The notes beneath the pieces were generated by a model, which worked only from the letters and a program-made list of their open reading frames with translations, was not told the origin of the DNA and did no database searches. DNA of 6,735 nucleotides, taken from Fusobacteriota bacterium. Its GTDB lineage: Bacteria > Fusobacteriota > Fusobacteriia > JAPLKR01. Below, piece by piece: positions 1 through 6,625 of the stretch (positions are counted from its first letter, which is position 1; each line of letters starts with the position of its first letter). The stretch is taken from the NCBI GenBank assembly GCA_026387965.1, contig JAPLKR010000087.1, positions 1 to 6,735 of the forward strand, written 5' to 3'. Position numbers and translations under genes: made by a program.

Positions 1-250
1 CAGAAGTTATATTATTTTGTAATAGTGTAGCAGTGATAGAAGCATTTGAAGTATTTTCATAACTGATTGTTATTACTGCAGCTTTCATATTAAGGTTCAT
101 CGTTGATAAATTGCTTGAAAAGTTTTCATGATACGTTCCGATAACACTCTGTGTAGAATTCGAATAATTGCTTGCCATTGAACTACCTCCAATTATACAA
201 AAAAATGTGAATAGATTTAGAATAAGGATCATATAATTCTTTCTTTTCAT
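1..250 (-). CDS. Small exported or peptide-like protein, 3' end outside the window
   Basis: The frame is open from an ATG at 248-250 to the left edge (83 codons) and starts 14 nt after the MacB-like ATPase stop. A GGAG at 257-260 lies 6 nt upstream, so it is probably the last visible gene of the operon. From this start the protein has a Lys/Arg N-terminus, a hydrophobic stretch (about residues 7-20, MILILNLFTFFCII) and a small-residue region ending GGSSMA, which looks like a Sec signal peptide cut near residue 25. The rest is rich in Asn, Ser and Thr, with a hydrophobic patch (KAAVITISY) near residues 59-67. No lipobox fits the only Cys. A second start, ATG at 176-178, has a better ribosome binding site (GGAGGT, 6-nt spacer) and would give a leaderless cytoplasmic peptide. 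I do not recognise the family. Substrate, immunity or accessory roles are all possible. Confidence 0.7.
   Translation of the reverse strand, partial: MKRKNYMILILNLFTFFCIIGGSSMASNYSNSTQSVIGTYHENFSSNLSTMNLNMKAAVITISYENTSNASITATLLQNNITS
185..190 (-). promoter_or_regulatory. Strong internal Shine-Dalgarno before an alternative start
   Basis: On the minus strand GGAGGT is followed by a 6-nt spacer and an ATG at 176-178, in frame with the ATG at 248-250. It is a stronger match than the site before the upstream ATG. It also encodes part of the GGSSM segment of the putative signal peptide, so it may be coincidental. Confidence 0.45.
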
Positions 251-264
251 GATATACTCCATTT

Positions 265-939
265 TTATATTTTTTTATCACTGATAAGCTCACCATCGGT
301 AAATCGAATGATTCTTTTTGTATGTTCTGCGACACTCATTTCATGAGTTACGATAATAATTGTTTTACTTTCCTTGCTTAGGCTTTCAAAGATATTCATA
401 ATCTCGTTTTCTGATTTACTATCAAGGTTACCTGTAGGTTCATCCGCAAGAATAATACTTGGATTATTTGCTAGTGCCCTTGCTATTGCAACCCTTTGTT
501 TTTGACCACCTGAGATTTCCGAGGGTCGATGATCTATTCTATCTGAAAGTCCTACTTTTTCAAGAAGCTCCTTTGCTTTTACTGTACGTGTATGCTTTTC
601 GATTCCAGCATAAGACATTGGAAGAGCTACATTTTCAAGGAGTGTAAGTTGAGGAAGTAAATTAAAAGATTGAAAAACAAATCCAATTTTATAACGTCTT
701 GCAAAAGCAAGTTCTTTTTCTGTAAGATGAGAAATATCTTTTCCATCGAGTTCATATACGCCATCAGTAAGAGTATCTAAGCACCCTAAAATATTCATTA
801 GAGTACTTTTTCCACTACCAGAGGGCCCCATGATAGCTAAATACTCCCCTTTTTCAATATGAACAGATACGTTTTTTAGAGCTTCAACTTTTACTTCTCC
901 CATAGAGTAAGTTTTATTTAAATTTTTAACAGTTATCAT
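265..939 (-). CDS. MacB-like ABC transporter ATP-binding protein
   Basis: This is a stand-alone nucleotide-binding subunit of the MacB/LolD/FtsE type, which powers FtsX-like permeases by a mechanical cycle on the periplasmic side. I place the start at ATG 939 (224 aa) because GGAG at 946-949 sits 6 nt upstream and the protein then begins MITVKNLNKTY, as usual for the family. A GTG at 951 would add four residues but lies inside that ribosome binding site. Visible motifs: Walker A GPSGSGKST (about 38-46), Q-loop Gln in FVFQSFN (about 90), signature SGGQKQR (143-149), Walker B IILADEP (162-168) followed by TGNLDS, and H-loop His in VTHE (about 199). All catalytic motifs are intact and the length is normal. 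The ribosome binding site lies just past the permease stop (951-953), so the two are probably translationally coupled. E. coli MacB fuses these two parts; here they are separate genes. Confidence 0.93.
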   Translation of the reverse strand: MITVKNLNKTYSMGEVKVEALKNVSVHIEKGEYLAIMGPSGSGKSTLMNILGCLDTLTDGVYELDGKDISHLTEKELAFARRYKIGFVFQSFNLLPQLTLLENVALPMSYAGIEKHTRTVKAKELLEKVGLSDRIDHRPSEISGGQKQRVAIARALANNPSIILADEPTGNLDSKSENEIMNIFESLSKESKTIIIVTHEMSVAEHTKRIIRFTDGELISDKKI

Positions 940-950
940 GATACTCTCCA

Positions 951-2231
951 CTATTCATATCGTAATGCTTCTATAGGATTTAATTTTGATGCTTTTTTTG
1001 CTGGAAAAACCCCAAATACAATACCAATTACAATAGATACAACAACGGATATAATAACCATTTTAATATCTAAAATTGGAGTAATTTGAGTGAATATTCC
1101 CTGGATGAGACTGCCGATATACCCTACGATAATTCCTATAATTCCACCTAAAATTGTAAGAATTACAGCTTCTATTAAAAATTGTACGAGAATCTGTTCA
1201 TTTGTAGCACCAATAGATTTTCGAATTCCAATTTCTTTAGTTCTTTCTGTAACTGCAACAAGCATGATATTCATAACGCCAATACCACCTACAAGAAGAG
1301 AAATAGCAGCAATAAACGAAACAAACATATTCATTTTTTGCATTTGCGCAGATGCACCGCCTGTAAATTGATTTGAGTTGATTATTTTATATGTATCAGG
1401 TGTTGTTTGATGGAATGTAGCAATACTGTTTTTTAGTTGCTGAAGGACTTGTTTTGTGTTTACGTTTGGCTTCAGTTGAACCACTAGAAAGGCAATTCTA
1501 TTATGCCCAGTTATTTGCATGAATTTTTTAGGTTGAAAGTATATGAAATATGTACTCATTCCGCCAGTCATTTGGTTGCTAGAGCTATTATTTACTTTAT
1601 TTAGCAATATTGTTGGATTGGAAAAGACTCCATCAATAGTAAAAGTGTATACCCCTTGATATCCTTCTTGTTGGTCTTGAATGTTTACTGTAATTTGTTG
1701 GCCAATAGAATTATCAGTTCCAAAGAGCTTCTCAGAAAGCAAATTATCTATAACAATAGAGTTTTCATCATTTGGATTATTTTGAAATGCTCGACCATAT
1801 AGAAATTGTATATTATTCATTTGGAAATAACTCGGATCAACAGATGTCATTTGAAAATTATTATTTGTTTGGTATGACATTGGACCACTATTACTCATGA
1901 TTGATATTGCACCTGGATCAATTTGTTGAGTTATACTTACACCTTGTACATTTGGATTTTGAGATATCAATTTTTCATCATTGATTGTAAACATATCGTT
2001 AGATGAAATTCTTAGATTAGGGTTATTAAAATCTGGAGAAATTTGATATGAATTCAATCCCATTCCAGCAAATGCTTTATTAAGCATATACTCTTGCCCA
2101 GCTCCTACAGAGCTGAGCATAATTACCGATCCAATACCAATGATGATTCCAAGCATAGTTAAAGAAGAGCGAAGCTTTGAGCGTAAAATACTCTGAAGAG
2201 CATGAGTTCCTGTTTCTCTAATATCCATCAT
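951..2231 (-). CDS. MacB-like ABC transporter permease (FtsX family)
   Basis: This is the inner-membrane subunit that works with the adjacent ATPase. Topology (426-residue numbering): one N-terminal TM (about 24-45), a large periplasmic domain (about 46-300) with the usual MacB_PCD layout, then three TMs (302-327, 350-375, 389-410). Family landmarks are the N-terminal [19 protein letters not shown] region, [24 protein letters not shown] on the cytoplasmic coupling loop, and the C-terminus [17 protein letters not shown]. The protein is full length with no visible defect. Two adjacent ATGs (2231 and 2228) are possible. AGGTG at 2233-2237 spaces better to 2228, so the true protein may be 425 aa. 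That site overlaps the ancestral stop of the adaptor (2236-2238), which implies translational coupling that the premature stop in the adaptor would disturb. MacB-type permeases push substrates from the periplasm through TolC and do not carry them across the inner membrane. Confidence 0.94.
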   Translation of the reverse strand: MMDIRETGTHALQSILRSKLRSSLTMLGIIIGIGSVIMLSSVGAGQEYMLNKAFAGMGLNSYQISPDFNNPNLRISSNDMFTINDEKLISQNPNVQGVSITQQIDPGAISIMSNSGPMSYQTNNNFQMTSVDPSYFQMNNIQFLYGRAFQNNPNDENSIVIDNLLSEKLFGTDNSIGQQITVNIQDQQEGYQGVYTFTIDGVFSNPTILLNKVNNSSSNQMTGGMSTYFIYFQPKKFMQITGHNRIAFLVVQLKPNVNTKQVLQQLKNSIATFHQTTPDTYKIINSNQFTGGASAQMQKMNMFVSFIAAISLLVGGIGVMNIMLVAVTERTKEIGIRKSIGATNEQILVQFLIEAVILTILGGIIGIIVGYIGSLIQGIFTQITPILDIKMVIISVVVSIVIGIVFGVFPAKKASKLNPIEALRYE

Positions 2232-2235
2232 TCAC

Positions 2236-2379
2236 CTACTGATTCTGATTGTTTTGATTAGCAGATTGAAATACAATTTCTTTTTGTGGAAGTTTAACCC
2301 CTGTTTTAATACTGCTAGAAAGAGTACAGAGTACTTTATCGGTAGCAATAAGACCAGATACTTGAACATAAGATTGTGA
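2236..2379 (-). pseudogene. Detached C-terminal tail of the MacA-like adaptor
   Basis: Immediately after the adaptor's TAA (2380-2382) the same frame stays open for 47 codons to a TAG at 2236-2238. Its first residues, SQSYVQVSGL, continue the preceding QKPVQVGI into the pattern that normally ends MacA/HlyD-type adaptors (VGI..., SYVxV, SGL, then a D-K-V-like segment). It ends in an Asn/Gln-rich tail 4 nt before the first permease ATG. It has no start codon or ribosome binding site of its own, so it is best read as the severed end of the adaptor, not a gene. A single substitution from GAA, CAA or AAA would explain the TAA. Confidence 0.8.
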
Positions 2380-3483
2380 TTATATTCCTACTTGAACTGG
2401 TTTTTGCGCCACAATATTTTGAGAATTTAAAACATAAACAAAATTTTGGCCATTGTTTCCAGGTACAATAGCTGTGGCAGGAACAGTCATAACATTATTT
2501 GCTTGAGCTGTTACAATATTAATCGTAACAGAATAGTTTGGTTTAAGTAAATTTTGAGTGTTATTGAAAGAAATGTCCACTTCTACGTAAGCATTTTGAG
2601 ATTGTCCGCTAGTGCTTGTTTGTGCCATGGCAGCAATAGTAGAAACAGTTCCTTGAAATTGTTGTCCACTGTCACTGATTATTTGTACAGGCATTCCTAC
2701 AGAAATTTGATTGACTTGATAATCAGGTATTTGTGCCTTAATAATCAATTGACTTAAATCTGCTATTTGACATAGTGGTTGAGGATCTTGCATACTTACA
2801 TAATAATCTGGTTGAGCTGTAACAGCTGTAACGACTCCATCCACAGGACTTACTGTTTGCATTACTGTTTGATCAAGAGTAAACTGATCATTTTGAATAG
2901 TCAGTTTTTGTTTTGAAATTAAATCTTGTTGATTTGAAATATCTGATTGTACTTGGTCCAGATTTGTTTGTGCTGAAATATAGTTTGATTGACTAGAATC
3001 TAACGTATCTTGAGAGATGCCGCCAGATTTAAATATAGCTTGATTATTATCGTAATTTTTTTTTGCTATTTTTAAACTTTCTTGAGCTAGTTTTTCCTTC
3101 TGTTGGAAGTTAGTTAGTCCTGATTGGAGACTATTTAAATCATAATTATCAGAAGCAACCGCATTTTTGGCATTGGTTTGAGAAGATGGGCTATATGTTA
3201 TGATAACTTGTCCTTTTTTAACTACATCTCCAACTTTAATAAGTACTTGATTTACTTTCAAAGGAACGCTTACATAGATTGATTGGGTGTCTTTAGCAGC
3301 CACTACTCCATTGGCTTGAACAGATGCAGCGATTGGTTGAGTGATTGGGTTTGTTATGAGTACTTTAAATGGTTGAGATTTATTTAGATGTGTCAATTGG
3401 ATCCCTACGATAATTACAATTATAATAACGATGACTACTGCAAGCCACTTCCATTTTTTCTTAATTACTGCTAGACGTTTCAT
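2380..3483 (-). CDS. MacA-like periplasmic adaptor (HlyD/RND-MFP family), truncated by an in-frame stop
   Basis: This membrane-fusion protein would bridge the MacB-like permease and the TolC-like duct. The start at 3483 has AGGAG at 3490-3494 and overlaps the end of the TolC gene by 23 nt. Domains of the 367-residue product: short cytoplasmic basic N-terminus, single TM anchor (about 13-30), first half-lipoyl motif (about 66-98, with VLIKVGDVVKKGQVI), a Gln/Asn/Ser-rich alpha-helical hairpin (about 105-205), second half-lipoyl motif (about 207-246, SPVDGVVTAV), beta-barrel (about 247-325), and the start of the membrane-proximal domain (VPATAIVPG, FVYVLN). The TAA at 2380-2382 cuts inside that last domain, which contacts MacB in known MacA structures. 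With the 47 in-frame codons that follow, the intact protein would have been about 415 aa. The gene is therefore likely impaired, unless readthrough or a sequencing error accounts for the stop. Confidence 0.9.
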   Translation of the reverse strand: MKRLAVIKKKWKWLAVVIVIIIVIIVGIQLTHLNKSQPFKVLITNPITQPIAASVQANGVVAAKDTQSIYVSVPLKVNQVLIKVGDVVKKGQVIITYSPSSQTNAKNAVASDNYDLNSLQSGLTNFQQKEKLAQESLKIAKKNYDNNQAIFKSGGISQDTLDSSQSNYISAQTNLDQVQSDISNQQDLISKQKLTIQNDQFTLDQTVMQTVSPVDGVVTAVTAQPDYYVSMQDPQPLCQIADLSQLIIKAQIPDYQVNQISVGMPVQIISDSGQQFQGTVSTIAAMAQTSTSGQSQNAYVEVDISFNNTQNLLKPNYSVTINIVTAQANNVMTVPATAIVPGNNGQNFVYVLNSQNIVAQKPVQVGI

Positions 3484-4804
3484 TGGTAACTCCTACACTT
3501 GAAATTGAATTGTTTGGATTATTGGTTTCAGACAGAGTCTCAATACCATATTGAAGTTTTTTCTGTAGAGCAATAACAGCATTTAAAGCAGAATAGTAGC
3601 CTTCTTCTGCTGAGACGGCATCACTAAGAGTTTTTGAATAATCACTATAGGATATCATTCCTCTATTTAATTCATCTTTTTGAACATCTAAATATTTTTT
3701 ATAGTACTCATTGTTTTGTTTAGCATATTTAAGAGTTGATTGATCTTGAGTAAACTCTTTTTGAAGTGAAAAAATTTCTTGCTGTTGCTGTTTTAACATG
3801 TCGTTGTAGGTTAATTGTGTTGCCTGTGTTTGAAGAGCCGCCTCTTTGCTTGTTGCATGAGTTGAGAACATATTCAAAGTAACGTTTAGTGATACTAACC
3901 AGCTTTTATAATAGGTATCGTATCCATATTGAAAATTAACATCTGGTAAATTTTGAATATTATCATAAAGTGAATTTATTTTAGCTTGTTGAATATTAAG
4001 CTGTCCATTTTGAAGACTATATGTATCTACATTATCACAATTTACAGGTGTAGGCGATAGAGCTAACGAATCTACCTCAATATTCTGATTATATGGAATA
4101 TTGAGTAGAAGACATAGTTTTGAAATCCCTACTTGATATTGATTTTCTAAATCAGATTTTTGATTTTTTAAATTTTCGAGATCTAACTGAGATTTTTCTA
4201 AATCTAATGGAGAAACGGCAGTAGTAGTTTGTTTAGACATTGAATCTACTAATGCTACTTGAGCTTTTACTTGAGCGTTAATTACCTTTATTTTACTCTT
4301 TGTTGTTGTTAAACTTGTATAGTCATCAATGTATGATGAAATAGTGTTTATCGAAGAAATTTGGTTGCTATTTTGAGTCTGTTCTTTTGTGATATCAAAG
4401 GTTTGATGATTATACTGAGTAGTTCCATAATATAGAACATCTCTTAAATCTTTTGTAATTCCTATTTGAGATTCATCGATGGTATTAAAATAGTATGAGT
4501 AGCTGTACGTATAGTAGAAATAACTATAATTCAGTGTTGTAGTCGTAGTCTCTGGATCACTAAAAGTAACATTGTTTTGTCTTTGATATTGATTGTTTAA
4601 ATAGAGTGTTCTCCATTGGTCTGTGTAAACACTACTTTGTTGTAGTGTAAGTTGTTGATTGGTGATAGTATTTAATTGTGATTGAGTACTACCAGTTGTT
4701 AAAAGATTAAGTCCCTGTTCAAATGTTAAATTCGATACAGTATCAGAAAATGCAATAGTACTTGATATTAAAAGACCTAAAAGTATTATATGTTTCTTTC
4801 TCAT
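3461..4804 (-). CDS. TolC-family outer membrane efflux protein
   Basis: This is the outer-membrane duct for the export systems in the cluster. The 447-residue product has a Sec signal peptide (MRKK, then a hydrophobic core, cut likely after IAFS at residue 20). The mature N-terminus contains LTFEQGLNLL, the usual opening motif of TolC-type proteins. Two helical repeats are visible. The first has a long Gln/Asn/Leu-rich helix (about 165-235) with the typical SPLDLEKSQLDLENLKNQKSD pattern. The second (about 315-425) repeats the arrangement, ending in a helix with RGMISYSDYSKTLSDAV. A Tyr/Ser/Thr-rich tract at 86-106 and the strand FQYGYDTYYKSWLVSLNVTL (290-309) are the likely membrane beta-strands. 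Length and layout are normal for the family. GGAG at 4813-4816 lies 8 nt before the ATG, and the start overlaps the exporter stop in an ATGA arrangement. Confidence 0.9.
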   Translation of the reverse strand: MRKKHIILLGLLISSTIAFSDTVSNLTFEQGLNLLTTGSTQSQLNTITNQQLTLQQSSVYTDQWRTLYLNNQYQRQNNVTFSDPETTTTTLNYSYFYYTYSYSYYFNTIDESQIGITKDLRDVLYYGTTQYNHQTFDITKEQTQNSNQISSINTISSYIDDYTSLTTTKSKIKVINAQVKAQVALVDSMSKQTTTAVSPLDLEKSQLDLENLKNQKSDLENQYQVGISKLCLLLNIPYNQNIEVDSLALSPTPVNCDNVDTYSLQNGQLNIQQAKINSLYDNIQNLPDVNFQYGYDTYYKSWLVSLNVTLNMFSTHATSKEAALQTQATQLTYNDMLKQQQQEIFSLQKEFTQDQSTLKYAKQNNEYYKKYLDVQKDELNRGMISYSDYSKTLSDAVSAEEGYYSALNAVIALQKKLQYGIETLSETNNPNNSISSVGVTNETSSSN

Positions 4805-6480
4805 TGATTTTTCTCCGAGCTATTTTTATGTAATTCTATCATTTTTTTATCCTCTATTTTATAGATTCGATCCGCATATTTAAGATTTTCATCTCTATGT
4901 GTAATAGAAATAATAGTAGAGTCTTTAAGTTCATTATAGATGTTTTTTAGAATTTCTCTTTCAGTATCCTTATCAAGTCCACTGGTAATTTCATCTAGTA
5001 TGACAAATTTTGGTTTTTGAAGTAGAAGGCGTGTTAGTGCCAGTCTTTGTTTTTGCCCACCAGAAAGATTGCGTCCATTATTTTCAATATGAAAGTCCAA
5101 TCCTTTTTCTTCTACGAAGTTATTTATAGCAGAAAGCTTACAGGCATAAAAAATGTCAGCGTTGGAGTATCTTGTACCTAGTGTAAGATTGTCTCTTAAG
5201 CTGCCTTCGAAAATAAAGGATTCTTGACTCATAATAGAGATGTTTTTTCTATAATCCTTTGTATTAATGGAATTGATATTTAAGCCATTTACTTTGATAC
5301 TATCATTCAAATAGAGTCCTGATATTAGAGATATGAGTGTACTTTTACCACCACCACTCTCTCCTATAATAGTGATTTTATCTCCTGTATGGAGATTTAA
5401 GTTAATATTTTCTAGTATTGGATTTCCTTCTATATATTCAAAATTCATATTCTCAATATTCAATGAATCTATATTTTCAATTGTTGTTTTATCTTTTGTT
5501 TCTACTTGCTTTAAATTTAAGAATTTTTGAAGCCTTTCGCTTGATACCACTAAATCAGTCATGTTGATATCAAAGTTTACAAATGTGCTCAAATTTCCTT
5601 TAAACATACTGGCATATGCAGAGAGAGCGACAAATCCTCCAATGGTTAGTTGATGGCGACAGACTAAATAACCTGCTACTCCAAACAAAAACATTTGCTC
5701 TACATTAAGAATTAGATCATTGATAGCTCCAAAAAACAGATTGATTTTTAAGCTTTTAAAAGTTACTCCAATAAATTTATCATAGCGTTTCAAAAATTGA
5801 AGTTTGAAAAAATGATTTTTAGATATTTTTTGAATATGAGGGAGATTATTGATGATAGATTGAACATAATCAAAAACAATCCCTGTTTTTTCACGAGTAT
5901 CTTTTCCAATGTTTTTAAGTGGGTTAAACCAAATTCTATTATTGATTAGTGTAAACGGTACTGTGATGAATGTAGCTAGTAGAAAAATCCAACTGAGTTT
6001 TACCATAAAAAATATTGAGAGTATAAGGGTGAAAAAATTTAAAACATAGTTTACTAAAGTATTAGTATAGACATTTTGAACTGTTCCGATGTCCATATCA
6101 AAACTTATAAAAAGATCCCCTACATTAACTTTTGATATTTCAGAATGTTCCATATTTATCAATTTTGAAATTAGTTTTTTTCTTAAATTTAAAGAGAGAT
6201 AAGAAGATACGTATGTAACGTAATACTGTTGAAGAAAAGTAAGCACTTTTGAAAAGGCAAAAACGATTAAAATATATGCTGTTAAGTTGATAAATACATG
6301 AATAGTTGGAGATTTAAAAAACACATCAATAGCATATTTGTTAATCAATGGCTGAATCAAATTGACTATTGAAAATAGAAAAAGAATTATTAGAATAACA
6401 AATTGTTTTCCTAAAAATGGTCTCGTATAAGGAAAAAATTGTTTGATGTGAGTGATGACGAGTTTATAGTTCTTTGTCAT
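4801..6480 (-). CDS. ABC exporter, fused permease and ATPase (type IV/ABC_membrane fold)
   Basis: This is a half-size exporter, expected to act as a homodimer in the inner membrane. I choose ATG 6480 (559 aa), because AAGGA lies 5-6 nt upstream. A GTG at 6498 would add six residues but sits in the arm of an inverted repeat and overlaps the ribosome binding site. Six TMs are visible (about 26-46, 61-81, 142-160, 162-179, 248-274, 278-294). The ATPase half has Walker A GESGGGKST (373-381), Q-loop Gln in MSQESF (419), signature LSGGQKQR (472-479), Walker B FVILDE (492-497) and H-loop His in ITHRD (528). All are intact. Only about 25 residues precede TM1, so there is no C39 peptidase domain, and any leader peptide would have to be removed elsewhere. 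Substrate is unknown; the neighbours suggest a ribosomal peptide. A lipid or drug exporter cannot be excluded from sequence alone. Confidence 0.92.
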   Translation of the reverse strand: MTKNYKLVITHIKQFFPYTRPFLGKQFVILIILFLFSIVNLIQPLINKYAIDVFFKSPTIHVFINLTAYILIVFAFSKVLTFLQQYYVTYVSSYLSLNLRKKLISKLINMEHSEISKVNVGDLFISFDMDIGTVQNVYTNTLVNYVLNFFTLILSIFFMVKLSWIFLLATFITVPFTLINNRIWFNPLKNIGKDTREKTGIVFDYVQSIINNLPHIQKISKNHFFKLQFLKRYDKFIGVTFKSLKINLFFGAINDLILNVEQMFLFGVAGYLVCRHQLTIGGFVALSAYASMFKGNLSTFVNFDINMTDLVVSSERLQKFLNLKQVETKDKTTIENIDSLNIENMNFEYIEGNPILENINLNLHTGDKITIIGESGGGKSTLISLISGLYLNDSIKVNGLNINSINTKDYRKNISIMSQESFIFEGSLRDNLTLGTRYSNADIFYACKLSAINNFVEEKGLDFHIENNGRNLSGGQKQRLALTRLLLQKPKFVILDEITSGLDKDTEREILKNIYNELKDSTIISITHRDENLKYADRIYKIEDKKMIELHKNSSEKNQ

Positions 6481-6492
6481 GAGTTCCTTTAA

Positions 6493-6534
6493 AAACACGA
6501 CTTAAATATGTGTTATTATATTTGAGTCGTGTTT
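6493..6534 (-). terminator. 17-bp inverted repeat with T-run, terminator or attenuator upstream of the exporter
   Basis: Arms at 6493-6509 and 6518-6534 (AAACACGACT plus AAATAT, one mismatch at 6503/6524) pair around an 8-nt loop. Read leftward, the hairpin begins about 10 nt after the stop of the cysteine-cluster gene and its 3' arm runs into TTTTT, then AAAGGA, the exporter ribosome binding site. That is the layout of a Rho-independent terminator or attenuator separating the upstream gene from the transport genes. The stem is AT-rich, so efficiency may be modest. The same dyad surrounds a TATAAT, so an operator is an alternative reading. Confidence 0.55.
6515..6520 (-). promoter_or_regulatory. 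Candidate -10 box (TATAAT) for the exporter operon
   Basis: A perfect TATAAT on the minus strand spans the end of the inner repeat arm and the loop. It would start transcription near 6508, about 28 nt before the exporter ATG. I see no good -35 hexamer at 16-18 nt spacing, so it is weak or regulator-dependent if real. AT-rich DNA gives many chance matches. Confidence 0.3.
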
Positions 6535-6544
6535 GAAATTTATT

Positions 6545-6625
6545 TTATTGTTTTTCAGCACAATTAGCTGGACAAAAATTACCACAAGTATCATATTCAT
6601 AACATTTTGAATTTGTTGGATAGGT
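6545..6625 (-). pseudogene. 3' remnant of a cysteine-cluster gene (SPASM-type maturase or Cys-rich precursor), cut by an insertion sequence
   Basis: A leftward frame ends at TAA 6545-6547, about 64 nt before the exporter ATG. Its last ~26 residues contain four Cys (codons at 6602, 6584, 6572 and 6560) spaced C-x5-C-x3-C-x3-C, with the string CGNFCPANC and the end AEKQ. The segment has no ATG, GTG or TTG in frame before the insertion sequence, so the gene must have begun further right and is truncated. C-x5-C-x3-C is the spacing of the terminal iron-sulfur-binding cysteines in SPASM domains, where related maturases read like C-G-G-x-C-P. The usual preceding C-x2 Cys is absent here (Asn at that place). 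The alternative is the core of a cysteine-rich RiPP precursor. I favour the maturase reading slightly. The frame stays open into the insertion sequence, but that part is antisense to its ORF and is not native. The right boundary is approximate. Confidence 0.55.

Noticed and set aside
459-1376. Several rightward open frames opposite the MacB ATPase and permease genes
   Set aside because: They are antisense shadows of well-conserved genes, lack ribosome binding sites and resemble no protein family.
2380-2382. TAA as a recoded sense codon (alternative genetic code)
   Set aside because: TAA is used as the ordinary terminator of neighbouring genes here (265-267, 3461-3463), so a nonsense mutation or sequencing error is simpler.
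2554-2757. Rightward open frame opposite the adaptor gene
   Set aside because: Antisense shadow of the adaptor coding sequence with no supporting signals.
5333-5530. Rightward open frame opposite the exporter ATPase domain
   Set aside because: It lies across the antisense of the Walker A region and reflects that conserved coding sequence.
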